Origin: Hymenobacter duratus
GTDB lineage: Bacteria; Bacteroidota; Bacteroidia; Cytophagales; Hymenobacteraceae
DNA length: 64,000 bases
Assembly: GCF_014698995.1 (NCBI RefSeq)
Contig: NZ_JACWZZ010000002.1
Location: forward strand, 62,001 to 126,000
Direction: 5' to 3'
Part shown: piece by piece, positions 34,156 to 43,616 of the stretch
How the letters are laid out: each line of letters opens with the position of its first letter
Position numbering within the stretch: position 1 is the stretch's first letter
Notes under the pieces: model-generated
Told to the model about the DNA's origin: nothing
The model's input: the letters and a program-made list of their open reading frames with translations, nothing else
The model's database searches: none
Translations under genes and position numbers: made by a program

Positions 34156-35883
34156 TTATAACAGCGCCTGCAGCTCAGGCAGTTTCGACGTGGACTCAAA
34201 CGGCCCATCGGCCACAATGCGGCCATCGCGCAGCAGGGCCAGGCGGGTACACAGGCTCAGCACCCGCTGGTCGTTGGAAGCCACCAGCACGGTCCAGGAA
34301 TGGGCCGGGTCCAGCAGGCGCTTCAGAATACGCAGACGCTCCGCCGGCTCCACGCTGGACAGGAAACTGTCGAGCAGCAGCAGGCGCGGGCGGCGCACCA
34401 GGGTGCGGGCCAGCAGCAGTTTGTGGCGCGAGCTATCAGCCAGCGGCGTTCCGATGCCCAGCGGCGTACTCAGGCCCAGCGGACGGGCATATACCTCGTC
34501 GCGCAGGCCTACCAGCTCCAGGGCCCAGGCCACGTCGTCGGGGGTGATGCCGGGCTGGTCGAGGGTAAGGTTCTGCAGCAGCGTACCTTCGAACAGATTC
34601 TGGTGCGAGATAGTAGCGCCAACGACGCGGCCCAGGGCTTCCGTTGAAATGTCCTGCAGCGCCAGCCCATCAAACGCTACCACGCCGGTGTAGCCTTCCA
34701 GCAAACCAGACAGAATCCGCAGCAGCGTGGTTTTGCCGGAGCCATCGGAACCAGCCAAGCCGAGGTGTTCCCCGGCTTTGAGCACCAGCGACACGTCCTG
34801 CAAGGCCTGCTTGCCTACGCCCGGATACTGGTAGCCCAGGTGGCGCACTTCCACCTGCAGCCCGGTGTGCTGGGTAGTCAGCGGCAGGTCCGAGCCATGG
34901 TTTGTTGCTACCACGGGCAGGTCCAGCACGTGCCCGATTTTGTCGAGGGAGGTAAGCGCATCGTACACCACGTCCAGTTTCAGCAGCACTTTCTCTACTG
35001 CCGAAATGGTGAGAATGATAACGATTTCAGCCGCCACAAACTGCCCGATGTTGATTTGCTTGGCAATCAGCAGCCAGCAGCCAATGATGAGCAAGGCGGC
35101 CGTAATCAGCGTCTTGAAAGCCACAAACCCCCAGAACTGCGTGAGCAGCACCCGAAAGTGGCTTTGGCGCGCGGTGAGGTAGCCCTGCACCAGCGTGTCG
35201 GTGCGGTTGAGGGCCATTTCCTGGCGCGGCGGATGGCGGAACGTGTGCACGGTGCGGGCTACGTCTTCCAGCCAGGCCACCACGCGGTATTTGTACTTCG
35301 ACTCGGTGAGGCTGGTGCTCAGGCCTTCGCCACCCGTAAACCGGATCATCAGGGCCAGCAGCCCAATCAGCACCAAGCCGAAGGCAATGAACACTGGGTG
35401 GTAGAGCGAGAGCAGCAGCAGCCCGAACAGAATCTGGAGCGCGGCCGCCGAAAACTCAATCAGCAGCGAGGAAATCCCCTTCTGCAGCGTGGGCGTATCG
35501 AGCAGGCGGTTCATCAGCTCCGGCAGGTACTGCCCGTCCAGCGACTCGGTCCGGATGCGGGGCAGCCGCACGGCAAAATCCAGGCTGATACGCGCAAACA
35601 GCCGCTGCTGAATGAATTCGACCAGGTAAAGCTGCATCACCTGCAGGCCACCAACCAGCAAAGTACCTAGCACGATAAACCCAATCAGGACAATGATGGA
35701 GGTGCTGACGTCGCCACTGCTGATGAAGCCGATAACAGACTGCACGCCCAGCGGCAGCGAGAGGTTGATGAGGCCTGCCAGAGCGGCATATATGTAGAGG
35801 TAGGTAATGTCGCGCCGCTCCGAAGCCAGCAGGCGCAGCAGGCGCTGGCTGGGCGTGAGGGCAGAAACTGAAGATTCAGCCAT
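34156..35883 (-). CDS. ABC transporter, fused membrane and (degenerate) ATPase domains, type-I-secretion-like
   Basis: A 575-residue exporter with six membrane helices (about 28-290) and a nucleotide-binding domain (about 340-575), no C39 peptidase. Walker A is intact (GSDGSGKTT, 378-386) and a Q-loop glutamine is present (SHQNLFEGT). The signature LSGGQ is replaced by ADSSR (482-486), the catalytic glutamate after Walker B is serine (LLLLDSFLS) and the switch histidine is asparagine (ASND). Such a domain should bind but hardly hydrolyse ATP as a homodimer. ATG 35883 (MAESSVSAL) fits the start of the ABC membrane domain. First gene of the ABC-HlyD-TolC operon. Confidence 0.88.
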   Translation of the reverse strand: MAESSVSALTPSQRLLRLLASERRDITYLYIYAALAGLINLSLPLGVQSVIGFISSGDVSTSIIVLIGFIVLGTLLVGGLQVMQLYLVEFIQQRLFARISLDFAVRLPRIRTESLDGQYLPELMNRLLDTPTLQKGISSLLIEFSAAALQILFGLLLLSLYHPVFIAFGLVLIGLLALMIRFTGGEGLSTSLTESKYKYRVVAWLEDVARTVHTFRHPPRQEMALNRTDTLVQGYLTARQSHFRVLLTQFWGFVAFKTLITAALLIIGCWLLIAKQINIGQFVAAEIVIILTISAVEKVLLKLDVVYDALTSLDKIGHVLDLPVVATNHGSDLPLTTQHTGLQVEVRHLGYQYPGVGKQALQDVSLVLKAGEHLGLAGSDGSGKTTLLRILSGLLEGYTGVVAFDGLALQDISTEALGRVVGATISHQNLFEGTLLQNLTLDQPGITPDDVAWALELVGLRDEVYARPLGLSTPLGIGTPLADSSRHKLLLARTLVRRPRLLLLDSFLSSVEPAERLRILKRLLDPAHSWTVLVASNDQRVLSLCTRLALLRDGRIVADGPFESTSKLPELQALL

Positions 35884-36005
35884 GAACGATACGGGTAGTG
35901 TGGTGTGGCAGGAGCAGATGGCGGGTTTTGCGGCAGGCGGCACGGCTATAGCAGGTCGTCACGGAGTCCTTGTCGGCGTGCAGCCGGGCCGGTATTTAGC
36001 CGCCA

Positions 36006-36013
36006 CAAAGGTA
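36006..36013 (-). promoter_or_regulatory. -7 box of the ABC-HlyD-TolC operon
   Basis: TACCTTTG on the minus strand, exact TAnnTTTG; the start would be near 36000, giving a leader of about 115 nt. Confidence 0.55.
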
Positions 36014-36166
36014 CCGCCCCCCCTAGAGCGGTAACTTAAGATGGTATTAAATGGAGCTTAATTTTTGATTAAAGAACTGTTCTGCTTCCGACGTTCCGGT
36101 TCTGCGCCTGAACCACGCTGACGGAGCTCTGTGGCGAGTAGCAATATCTTCCCCGGGGTTCCTGCG

Positions 36167-36174
36167 TACCTTTG
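36167..36174 (+). promoter_or_regulatory. -7 box of the LpoA-like gene
   Basis: TACCTTTG, exact TAnnTTTG, about 60 nt before the ATG at 36238. Confidence 0.55.
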
Positions 36175-36237
36175 CCCGGTACTGCCTGCACGCAGGCGGC
36201 GCTTCTCTCTCCCGTCCTTTTCCCCGGCTCCTCTGCC

Positions 36238-38220
36238 ATGCGGTATTTCTCTGCTATCCGGCTCGCTACTCTTTGCACTGGTCTGGCCCTGGCGGCGTCC
36301 GGGCGGGCGCAGCAGCCCGGACGCTCCACCATCCCGGTTCCTTCCCGACCGGCCACCACCACGGCTAAGCCCACTGCTACCAAAGCAACTGTTCCGCCAG
36401 CTGCCGCCAAACCCGTTGCGCCTGCCAAAGCCGGCACCACTACGCCCGCCAAAACGGGCAGCGCGGCGGCCACTGCCGGTAAACCAGCCTCCTCTACGAA
36501 GCCGGTCAAAGCCCCCGCTGCTACCACGCCAAAGCCTGCTGCCACAGCTCCAGCCAGGCCGGCCGGCCCTCCCCTGCCCGCCAACCTGGGCTCTACGGAC
36601 TTCAGAACCCGCTACAAAAACGGCAAGACCCTGCTCGACCAAGCCCGCTACGACCTAGCCATGCAGGAACTGGAGCCTCTCACGGCCCCCGGCAACAAGT
36701 TCGAACGTGCGCCGGAGGCCGCTTACCTGTATGCCGTAGCAGCTACCCGCGCCAAGAAATGGGCAGAGGCCGAGCAGATGCTCAATCTGCTGCGCAGCGA
36801 GTATGCCCAGTGGCCCAACCTGCCCGAGGCGTTTTTCCTGCAGGGCCAGGCATCATTCGAGCAGGCCGACTTTGAAAACGGACTACGGGTGCTGGCGCAG
36901 CTTCCGCCCGACCGTTTGGCTCAGGAAGCCGCTGCCATGAAAGCCGTGTACCTGCCCCGCGTGAAGGACAAAACCACCTTTCAGAACCTGCTCAGGGCTT
37001 ACCCGCAGGATGCCGTGCTGGGCCGCGCCTTTGCGGAAAAGCTGGCCAACGGCGGCTGGTATACTGATGCTGACCGGGACCAGCTCGACCAGCTTATCAC
37101 CCGGTTTTCGCTGGACCGCGCCCGTTTTACGCCGCGCCCCCGTGTGCTGAAGAAGAGTAGCTACAATGTAGCCGTACTGCTGCCCTTTGAGTTCGATGAC
37201 CCGAGCTGGGAAACGCGCCGCAAAAACCAGTTCGTGACGGACCTGTACGCCGGCATGCGGCTGGCGCAGGACTCGCTGCAGCGGGAAGGCCGCCCGGTGC
37301 AGATTTTTGCCTATGATACCGGCGCCGATACGCTGCAGCTCAAGCAGGTTTTGGCTCTGCCCGAGCTGGCTTCCATGGACATGCTCATCGGGCCAGTGTA
37401 TAAGTCAGGCTCCAAGATTCTGGCCCGCTACGCTCAGCAAAAGCAGATTGTGTGCGTCAATCCCCTTTCTCAGGACGGCGACCTAGTGCTTGACAACTCC
37501 TGGCACTACCTGTTTGAACCCAGCACGGCCACGCAGGCCCGGCAAGCTGCACAATTCGCCTACACCCGTCTCGGTGGCGCACGCACAGCCGTAGTGCTCT
37601 ACGAGGATACAAAGGACGAAGCATCGTTCGGGCAGGCGTATAAGCTGGCGTATGAGGCGCTGGGCGGCCGTGTACTGCAGCTGCGGCGCATCAACTCCGA
37701 TGTGGAAGAGTCTCTGGCCGCTGGTTTCGCGGGTCTGGATCTGAAATCTGTCGGCCACCTAGTAGTGGCTTCCGATGCCAAAAAGGCCGGGCCGTATACC
37801 CTTGGCCTGCTTAAAGCCCAGGATGCCCGCCCGCCCCTCATCACCTACAGCTCCTGGCTCGACAACAACCGCATCGGGCTGGGCCAGCTGGATGCCCGTG
37901 ACGTATACTTTGTACATCCCAAATTCCTCGACAAAACCAACCTGGGCGTGCGGCGCTTCCGCCAGCTGTACCTGCAGCGCCAGAACCTGCCGCCGTCCGT
38001 CTTTGCGTTTACGGGTTTCGAGTTGCTCTACTTCTTCGGGTCGCAGCTGCACCAGAATGGCACGGCTTTCCAGCAGAATCTGGCGGCCAGCGGCCCGGTG
38101 TCGGGCACCGTATTTCAGGGCATCGGCTACCCCGGCGGCACCCATGACAACCAGTACGTGCCACTCACCAAGCTGGAACGGCTGGAAGTGGAAATCCTGA
38201 ACCCGGTAGGCCTGCGCTAG
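36238..38220 (+). CDS. Periplasmic-binding-protein-like (LpoA/YraM-type) exported protein with TPR region
   Basis: A 660-residue exported protein. Signal peptide (MRYFSAIRLATLCTGLALAASGRA), then an Ala/Thr/Pro/Lys-rich linker (about 26-120), helical repeats of TPR kind (FRTRYKNGKTLLDQARYDLA; AEQMLNLLRSEYAQWPNLPE), and a type 1 periplasmic binding fold from about 320 (VAVLLPFEFDD ... LYAGMRLAQDSLQREGRPV ... LIGPVYKSG). TPR plus binding fold is the arrangement of LpoA-like activators of penicillin-binding proteins, so a cell-wall role is plausible. No lipobox is visible. ATG 36238 starts the signal peptide. Confidence 0.82.
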   Translation: MRYFSAIRLATLCTGLALAASGRAQQPGRSTIPVPSRPATTTAKPTATKATVPPAAAKPVAPAKAGTTTPAKTGSAAATAGKPASSTKPVKAPAATTPKPAATAPARPAGPPLPANLGSTDFRTRYKNGKTLLDQARYDLAMQELEPLTAPGNKFERAPEAAYLYAVAATRAKKWAEAEQMLNLLRSEYAQWPNLPEAFFLQGQASFEQADFENGLRVLAQLPPDRLAQEAAAMKAVYLPRVKDKTTFQNLLRAYPQDAVLGRAFAEKLANGGWYTDADRDQLDQLITRFSLDRARFTPRPRVLKKSSYNVAVLLPFEFDDPSWETRRKNQFVTDLYAGMRLAQDSLQREGRPVQIFAYDTGADTLQLKQVLALPELASMDMLIGPVYKSGSKILARYAQQKQIVCVNPLSQDGDLVLDNSWHYLFEPSTATQARQAAQFAYTRLGGARTAVVLYEDTKDEASFGQAYKLAYEALGGRVLQLRRINSDVEESLAAGFAGLDLKSVGHLVVASDAKKAGPYTLGLLKAQDARPPLITYSSWLDNNRIGLGQLDARDVYFVHPKFLDKTNLGVRRFRQLYLQRQNLPPSVFAFTGFELLYFFGSQLHQNGTAFQQNLAASGPVSGTVFQGIGYPGGTHDNQYVPLTKLERLEVEILNPVGLR

Positions 38221-38317
38221 GTTGTATCCTTGGCGGCTGAGCCACTGCCCGGCCTGCCCTCTTTCGTACTCATCCATTTGCTGACTGAGCCGCTTAGTTG
38301 CGGTATAACTTTCTCTC

Positions 38318-39640
38318 ATGTCCCAAGCTACTACCTCCCCCAGCCTTACCCTCACTACCTCCGACGCGCTGTTTACGCGGGCCAAAAACCACATTCCCGG
38401 TGGCGTCAACTCGCCAGTGCGGGCTTTTCGCGCGGTGGGCGGGCACCCGGTGTTCATGCAGTCGGCGCAAGGTGCTTGGCTGACGGATGTGGACGGCAAC
38501 AAGTACCTCGATTTTATCAACTCCTGGGGTCCGATGATTCTGGGCCATGCCCCCAGCATCGTGCTGGATGCCGTGCAAGGCGCCATCCGAAACTCTCTTT
38601 CCTTCGGTGCCCCAACCCAGCGCGAGGTAGAAATGGCGGAACTCATCAAGCAGATGGTGCCGAGCATTGAAAAAGTACGGCTCGTGAATTCCGGGACTGA
38701 GGCTACTATGTCGGCTATCCGGGTGGCGCGGGGATACACCGGCCGCGACAAAATCATCAAGTTCGAAGGCTGCTACCACGGCCACGGCGACTCATTTCTG
38801 ATTGCGGCCGGATCGGGCGCCCTCACCCTCGGCACCCCCGACTCGCCGGGCGTAACGGCCGGCGTCGCGCAGGATACGCTCACCGTCCCGTACAACGACC
38901 TGGCAGCCGTAGAGCAGATCATCATGGCCAACGAAGGCCAGGTGGCCGCTCTAATTCTGGAGCCGGTAGTGGGCAATATGGGTCTGGTTGCTCCCGTAGA
39001 AGGCTATCTGCAAGGCTTGCGCGAGTTGTGCACTCAGCATGGCATCGTGCTCATCTTCGATGAAGTGATGACCGGCTTCAGGCTGGCGCGGGGTGGTGCG
39101 CAGGAGCTGTATGGCATCACGCCAGACATGACTACGCTGGGTAAAATCATCGGGGGCGGTATGCCGGTGGGGGCTTATGGTGGCCGTCAGGACATCATGG
39201 ACAACGTGGCGCCGGCCGGCAAGGTGTACCAGGCCGGGACGCTTTCTGGAAACCCCATTGCCACCGCCGCCGGCATTGCCCAGCTTACGTATCTGAATGA
39301 GCACCCTGAGCTCTACGACGAGCTCAACCGCGTCACTACCCGCCTCGCCGATGGCACGCGCCAGATCTGCGCCGAACTGGGGCTGAACTACACCGTGAAC
39401 CAGGTTGGCTCGATGTTCAGCGTGTTCTTCACTGATAAGCCCGTGACGAACCTCGAAGACGCCAAAACCTCTGATACCGAAGCCTTCGGCCGCTACTTCC
39501 GGGCCATGCTCCACCGAGGTATTTACCTGGCGCCCGCGCAATACGAAGCCTTGTTCGTTAGCACGGCCATCACCGATGAGCTGGTGGATACCTACCTCAG
39601 CGCCTGCCGCGAATCGATGCGGGAAGCCCACGGCATGTAA
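38318..39640 (+). CDS. hemL: Glutamate-1-semialdehyde 2,1-aminomutase
   Basis: A 440-residue PLP enzyme of the C5 pathway to 5-aminolevulinate and tetrapyrroles. Seen: [38 protein letters not shown] (PLP phosphate site), [22 protein letters not shown] and the Schiff-base lysine in [18 protein letters not shown] (K276), then AGTLSGNP. Full length for the family and in close agreement with HemL. The next gene is separated by a strong terminator. The sequence TAACTTTC just before the ATG is one base off a -7 box. Confidence 0.96.
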   Translation: MSQATTSPSLTLTTSDALFTRAKNHIPGGVNSPVRAFRAVGGHPVFMQSAQGAWLTDVDGNKYLDFINSWGPMILGHAPSIVLDAVQGAIRNSLSFGAPTQREVEMAELIKQMVPSIEKVRLVNSGTEATMSAIRVARGYTGRDKIIKFEGCYHGHGDSFLIAAGSGALTLGTPDSPGVTAGVAQDTLTVPYNDLAAVEQIIMANEGQVAALILEPVVGNMGLVAPVEGYLQGLRELCTQHGIVLIFDEVMTGFRLARGGAQELYGITPDMTTLGKIIGGGMPVGAYGGRQDIMDNVAPAGKVYQAGTLSGNPIATAAGIAQLTYLNEHPELYDELNRVTTRLADGTRQICAELGLNYTVNQVGSMFSVFFTDKPVTNLEDAKTSDTEAFGRYFRAMLHRGIYLAPAQYEALFVSTAITDELVDTYLSACRESMREAHGM

Positions 39641-39674
39641 GCTGCCGCTGGCTGTTCCGGTGCTGTAGTGCCTC

Positions 39675-39708
39675 AAGTGTCCCGGCTGTCTGCCGGGACA
39701 CTTTTTTT
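39675..39708 (+). terminator. Rho-independent terminator of hemL
   Basis: 12-bp perfect stem (39675-39686 / 39692-39703, AAGTGTCCCGGC), 5-nt loop, T7 tract. Confidence 0.92.
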
Positions 39709-39759
39709 GGGAAGTGAAGCCCCTCAGCAAAAACAAAGCCGGCACTAGGGCCAACGTGT

Positions 39760-39767
39760 TACCTTTG
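39760..39767 (+). promoter_or_regulatory. -7 box upstream of the 39788 gene
   Basis: TACCTTTG, exact TAnnTTTG, 20 nt before the ATG. Confidence 0.55.
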
Positions 39768-39787
39768 CGGCAACTATCTGTGTTGCC

Positions 39788-40654
39788 ATGCCCCGATTTC
39801 GCCCACTGCTACCGCTTTTTCTGTTGCTGTGGCTGGCCGTGCCCGTCACACTCCGTGCCCAGGCCAATGGCCCCGCCGCCGCCAACAAACAGCTCTTCGA
39901 CCGGACTGTGGATGAGTTGAATTTTCGCACCATGGAAACCGTGTACGACAAGTCGTTTACGCGGCGCAAGTTTCCAGTGGCCATGCGCACGGCCAAAGCC
40001 CGCCGCGAGTTCACCGACTTCAACGGCCGCACCGACCTGCAGACCCTGTTCCAGAACTACAACGGGGTGTCGGAGCGCTACAAGGCCCGGTTTGGGAAGG
40101 GCCGCACAGATCTGGTGGAATTCGAGAAGCAGCTCAACGCCATTCTGGTAGACAAGAACTTCGAATTCTTTATCCGGGTGCTGCCGCGCGATGAGCGGGT
40201 GGCGCTTATCCGCTTGCTGCAGCGTGTAATCAAGCAGGGGGCCGCGCAATTCAATGCCTCCGAAGACCCAGTGCCGGAAGACCTGGCCGCTGATGGAGCC
40301 GCCGTACCGCCCGCTGACGTGGATGCCCCTTCCACGACGGCCACGGCTACTGAAGATCCTTCGCCTCAGCCAGAAGCGGGGCTTACTTCGACCACCGTTA
40401 CCAGTAGCAGCACTACGCCCCGCGCCCTTGATATTGCCGTGCGTCACGATTGGGTAGACTACCTGACGCTGCTACTGGCCGGCTCTTCCACCCTGCTGCT
40501 GCTGTTCCTGATTACCAGCGTGCTGCCCGATCTGCGGGCCCGCCTTGATGGGCTGGCAGATGAGTTGGAAAACCAGCAGCCCGCGCCCCGCCCCCGTGTG
40601 CGCGCTGGCGCACTCCCCGAAGACCGGTACGACGACGAGGAGGAAAATCAATAA
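39788..40654 (+). CDS. Exported protein with C-terminal membrane anchor, unknown function
   Basis: A 288-residue protein: signal peptide (MPRFRPLLPLFLLLWLAVPVTLRA), a helical charged domain (about 30-160; FDRTVDELNFRTMETVYDKS ... RDERVALIRLLQRVIKQGA), a Ser/Thr/Pro/Asp-rich linker (about 160-215), one membrane helix (about 222-243) and a short acidic cytoplasmic tail. Probably anchored in the inner membrane with its folded part in the periplasm. It is followed 23 nt later by dcd on the same strand, so they may form an operon. I recognise no family. Confidence 0.75.
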   Translation: MPRFRPLLPLFLLLWLAVPVTLRAQANGPAAANKQLFDRTVDELNFRTMETVYDKSFTRRKFPVAMRTAKARREFTDFNGRTDLQTLFQNYNGVSERYKARFGKGRTDLVEFEKQLNAILVDKNFEFFIRVLPRDERVALIRLLQRVIKQGAAQFNASEDPVPEDLAADGAAVPPADVDAPSTTATATEDPSPQPEAGLTSTTVTSSSTTPRALDIAVRHDWVDYLTLLLAGSSTLLLLFLITSVLPDLRARLDGLADELENQQPAPRPRVRAGALPEDRYDDEEENQ

Positions 40655-40677
40655 TCTTAGCATCCAGAGCACCTTCC

Positions 40678-41214
40678 ATGATCCTCACCGACCAGCAGAT
40701 TCTCGCCGAAATTGAGCGGGGCAACATCATTATTGAGCCTTACGACCGGACCTGCCTCGGCACCAATTCCTACGATGTGCACCTGGGCCGCTACCTGGCT
40801 ACCTACCGCGACAAAGTGCTGGATGCCCGCAAGCACAACGAAATTGACGTGTTTGAAATCCCGGCGGAGGGTTTCGTGCTGCAGCCCGGCACGCTCTACT
40901 TGGGTGTAACGGAAGAGTATACCGAAAGCCACGCGCATGTGCCCTTCCTGGAAGGCAAAAGTAGCGTTGGCCGCCTTGGCATCGATATTCACGCCACCGC
41001 TGGCAAGGGCGACATCGGCTTCTGCAACACCTGGACGCTGGAAATCAGCGTGTCGATGCCCGTGCGGGTCTATCATCTGATGCCCGTGGGCCAGCTCATC
41101 TACTTCGCCGTGCAGGGCAACGTGGAAACGTTCTACAACCGCAAAGCCAACGCCAAATACAACGAGCGCACCGAGAAGCCAGTGGAGTCGATGATGTGGA
41201 AAAACAAGTTCTAG
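40678..41214 (+). CDS. dcd: dCTP deaminase
   Basis: A 178-residue trimer-type enzyme that deaminates dCTP to dUTP for thymidylate synthesis. Motifs: N-terminal MILTDQQILAEIERGNIIIE, LGTNSYDVHLGRYL, the nucleotide-binding FLEGKSSVGRLGI (S95/S96, R99), and HATAGKGDIGFCNTWTLEI containing the catalytic glutamate (E122). Length is near the usual 180-190. There is no extra dUTPase signature. Confidence 0.93.
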   Translation: MILTDQQILAEIERGNIIIEPYDRTCLGTNSYDVHLGRYLATYRDKVLDARKHNEIDVFEIPAEGFVLQPGTLYLGVTEEYTESHAHVPFLEGKSSVGRLGIDIHATAGKGDIGFCNTWTLEISVSMPVRVYHLMPVGQLIYFAVQGNVETFYNRKANAKYNERTEKPVESMMWKNKF

Positions 41215-41393
41215 AGCCGGCAAAAAGCTCCGGAACGTCAGCCGAATATAGCGGCAGACCCTGCTCTTTTTTTCTCAGCCATAAACTCGTTGGCACAGTT
41301 TTTCGTTAGTGAAGCACAGGCAGTTGCTTTTTCCATAGTGCTAAGCCGCTGCCTTTTCCCTGGTTCCTGACCTGTCAACGATATTTAAGAACG

Positions 41394-41906
41394 ATGAGAA
41401 AGCAACTTGCCACCGCTGCCCTGCTCCTCGCCGCTACCCTCGGTACGCAGGCCCAGCAAAAGCCTTCCCTGGCTCCCAAGGACAAAACCCAATCGTCGCC
41501 GCGCCTGAATCCGGTGCAGGAGCGGGCCAAGCGCCTCTCCGACCAGATGGTGCGCGACCTGCGCCTCAATGGCTACCAGGCAACCCGTCTGCGGGCCATC
41601 AACGATGACAAAGTCGCTAAAATGGCGGCTATTGAGCGAAAAAACGCCGGAAATCAGAAGCTCATTGACGAGCAGTGCCAAGGCGTCTGCAAGGAGCGTG
41701 ACCAGGAGTTGCAGGCCGTACTCTCGAACGACCAGTACACCGATTATTATGGTTCCCGCTCGGCTTTCTATAAGTTTGACAAGGACTACGCCTCTCGTTC
41801 GGCTAATGCCAACGCCACGTTCGTAAACTCGGTGCAGAACCCTTCGCCGGCTTCCAGCGGCGCTGTTATCGCGCCGGCCCGTACCACTCCCGCCCAGACT
41901 CGTTAG
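41394..41906 (+). CDS. Small secreted helical protein, Spy/DUF4890-like
   Basis: A 170-residue protein with signal peptide (MRKQLATAALLLAATLGTQA, then QQKPSL). The middle is helical and charged: VQERAKRLSDQMVRDLRLNG, then YQATRLRAINDDKVAKM and ELQAVLSNDQYTDYYG. The order 'L-N/S-x-x-Q ... VLS-x-x-Q-Y' parallels the protein at 7635-8057. The last 40 residues are Ser/Ala/Pro/Thr-rich. Function unknown; periplasmic chaperone-like by resemblance only. A very long terminator follows. Confidence 0.75.
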   Translation: MRKQLATAALLLAATLGTQAQQKPSLAPKDKTQSSPRLNPVQERAKRLSDQMVRDLRLNGYQATRLRAINDDKVAKMAAIERKNAGNQKLIDEQCQGVCKERDQELQAVLSNDQYTDYYGSRSAFYKFDKDYASRSANANATFVNSVQNPSPASSGAVIAPARTTPAQTR

Positions 41907-41912
41907 TCTGAG

Positions 41913-41970
41913 AAAAGCCCATAAAAAAGCCTCCGCAGCAGTTGCTGCGGAGGCTTTTTTATGGGCTTTT
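41913..41970. terminator. Bidirectional terminator between the Spy-like gene and gldC
   Basis: A 28-bp perfect hairpin (41913-41940 / 41943-41970) with A-rich left and T-rich right ends, so it has a T tract on both strands. It serves two convergent genes. Confidence 0.95.
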
Positions 41971-41972
41971 CC

Positions 41973-42311
41973 TTACTTCTGCTTCTTGGTTTCCTCATCG
42001 ATATGGTCAGTGAGGACCCGGCACAAGTCGCGCATTTTGGTGGCCATTACCACATCGTTGGTAGCCGTCATAATGGTTTCGGCCATGGCTCCGATGTTAT
42101 CCACTACGAAATACTTCATAGCATCGACCGGCATGTCCTTGGTCCAGAGGTCTATTTTCATGGTGCCATCCTGGTTACGGTCCCAGATGGCCACATTAAT
42201 GGCTTTGGCGAAGTGAATATCGGGGCCCGCGTCCGTCGCCGACCAGCTGATGGCTTCGGGCACTTTCTGGTCGTCGAGGGCAATACTGAAGCGGATTTCA
42301 GATTTTTTCAT
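41973..42311 (-). CDS. gldC: Gliding motility protein GldC
   Basis: A 112-residue soluble protein: KKSEIRFSIALDDQKVPEAI, then WSATDAGPDIHFAKAINVAI and MKIDLWTKDMPVDAMKYFVV, which is the characteristic GldC sequence in Bacteroidetes. In Flavobacterium GldC is needed for full gliding but its molecular task is unknown. ATG 42311 is used; the open frame upstream of it lies in a repeat. Its start is separated from dnaN (same strand, upstream) by the family B palindrome. Confidence 0.9.
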   Translation of the reverse strand: MKKSEIRFSIALDDQKVPEAISWSATDAGPDIHFAKAINVAIWDRNQDGTMKIDLWTKDMPVDAMKYFVVDNIGAMAETIMTATNDVVMATKMRDLCRVLTDHIDEETKKQK

Positions 42312-42330
42312 GTCAGGGGGGTGTTTACAG

Positions 42331-42431
42331 AAGAACGTCATGCTGAGCTTGCCGAAGCATCTCCACTGCAAAAACTAAATCTAGTTAGCAGCGCGGCAGA
42401 GATGCTTCGGCAAGCTCAGCATGACGTTCTT
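42331..42431. repeat. Family B intergenic palindrome (CATGCTGAGCTTGCCGAAGC)
   Basis: A perfect 33-bp inverted repeat (42331-42363 / 42399-42431) around a 35-nt centre, between dnaN and gldC. The arms include GTCATGCTGAGCTTGCCGAA and GCATCTC. A second copy is at 47539-47630. Confidence 0.92.
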
Positions 42432-42448
42432 TTGGTTTCGAGCAGTTA

Positions 42449-43573
42449 TTACACGTAGTTGTTCAGCATCACCGGCATCACGAGCATCAGAATGTTCTCG
42501 TTGTCGTCGGCGAGGGTGGGCATGAGCAGGCCAGCACGGTTAGGCGTGCTCAGCTCCAGCGTGATTTCCTCCGAGTCGATGTTGCTAAGCATTTCCTGCA
42601 GGAACTTGGCGTTGAAACCGATTTCCATGTCTTCGCCGTCGTACTGGCAGGCCAGCTTTTCGTTGGCTTCGTTCGAGAAGTCCAGGTCTTCGGCCGAAAC
42701 CGTCAGCTCCGAACCCGCGAGGCGCAGGCGTACCTGATGCGTGGTTTTGTTGGAGTAAATGCTGATCCGCTTCACCGAGTTCAGCAGCTCTTGGCGGCTG
42801 ATGATAAGCTTGTTGGGGTTGCTGACTGGAATTACGTTCTCGTAGTCGGGATACCGCTCGTCAATCAGGCGGCACACGAGGCGCATCTGGTTGAAGCTGA
42901 AGAAGGCGTTGGAGTTGTTGAACTCCACGCGCACTGGCGTGGCCTCGGAGGGCAGCGCACCTTTCAGCAGGTTGAACGCCTTGCGCGGAATGATGAGGTT
43001 GGCAGTCTGGCCGGCGCCTACGTCGGAGCGGCGGTAGCGCAGCAGGCGGTGGCCGTCGGTGGCCACAAACGTCACCTGGCTGTCGGCGAGCTGCACCAGA
43101 ATACCGGTCATGGCCGGCCGCAACTCGTCGGTGCTTACGGCGAAGATGGTTTTGTTGATGGCGCGCGCCAATGACGACGACGGAATTTCCAGCGGTGCCG
43201 ACCCTTTTACTACCGGTACCCGCGGAAAGTCGGTGGCGTTTTCGCCGGCCAGTTTGTAACGGCCGTTGGAGCTGGCAATTTCGATGGTATAGGTTTCCTC
43301 GTCCAGCGTGAAGGTCACGGGCTGGTCGGGCAGGTTTTTCAGGGTATCGAGCAGGATGCGGGCGGGAGCGGCAATGCGGCCACTTTCGCGGGCTTCCACG
43401 GGCAGCTCGGTCATCATGCTGGTCTCCAGATCGGAGGCTGTAATCGTCAGCTTGCCGTCTTCGATTTCAAAGAGAAAGTTCTCCAGAATCGGCACCACAG
43501 GGTTGTTCGTGACCACGCCGTTGATGCTCTGAAGCTGCTTGAGCAGGGCGGAAGACGAGACGATGAACTTCAT
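42449..43573 (-). CDS. dnaN: DNA polymerase III subunit beta (sliding clamp)
   Basis: A 374-residue clamp of three repeated domains: MKFIVSSSALLKQLQSINGV, NKTIFAVSTDELRPAMTGIL in domain 2, SAEDLDFSNEANEKLACQYD in domain 3, and the C-terminal LMLVMPVMLNNYV, matching the M-P-x-x ending that lines the partner-binding pocket. It tethers polymerase to DNA. dnaA is not next to it, as is normal in this group. A -7 box TATCTTTG lies about 36 nt upstream. Confidence 0.97.
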   Translation of the reverse strand: MKFIVSSSALLKQLQSINGVVTNNPVVPILENFLFEIEDGKLTITASDLETSMMTELPVEARESGRIAAPARILLDTLKNLPDQPVTFTLDEETYTIEIASSNGRYKLAGENATDFPRVPVVKGSAPLEIPSSSLARAINKTIFAVSTDELRPAMTGILVQLADSQVTFVATDGHRLLRYRRSDVGAGQTANLIIPRKAFNLLKGALPSEATPVRVEFNNSNAFFSFNQMRLVCRLIDERYPDYENVIPVSNPNKLIISRQELLNSVKRISIYSNKTTHQVRLRLAGSELTVSAEDLDFSNEANEKLACQYDGEDMEIGFNAKFLQEMLSNIDSEEITLELSTPNRAGLLMPTLADDNENILMLVMPVMLNNYV

Positions 43574-43608
43574 AAGGATGGGGTTCGGGAGTGTTTTTGG
43601 AAGGGAGA

Positions 43609-43616
43609 CAAAGATA
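43609..43616 (-). promoter_or_regulatory. -7 box of dnaN
   Basis: TATCTTTG on the minus strand, exact TAnnTTTG, with a start near 43604 and a leader of about 30 nt. Confidence 0.55.
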
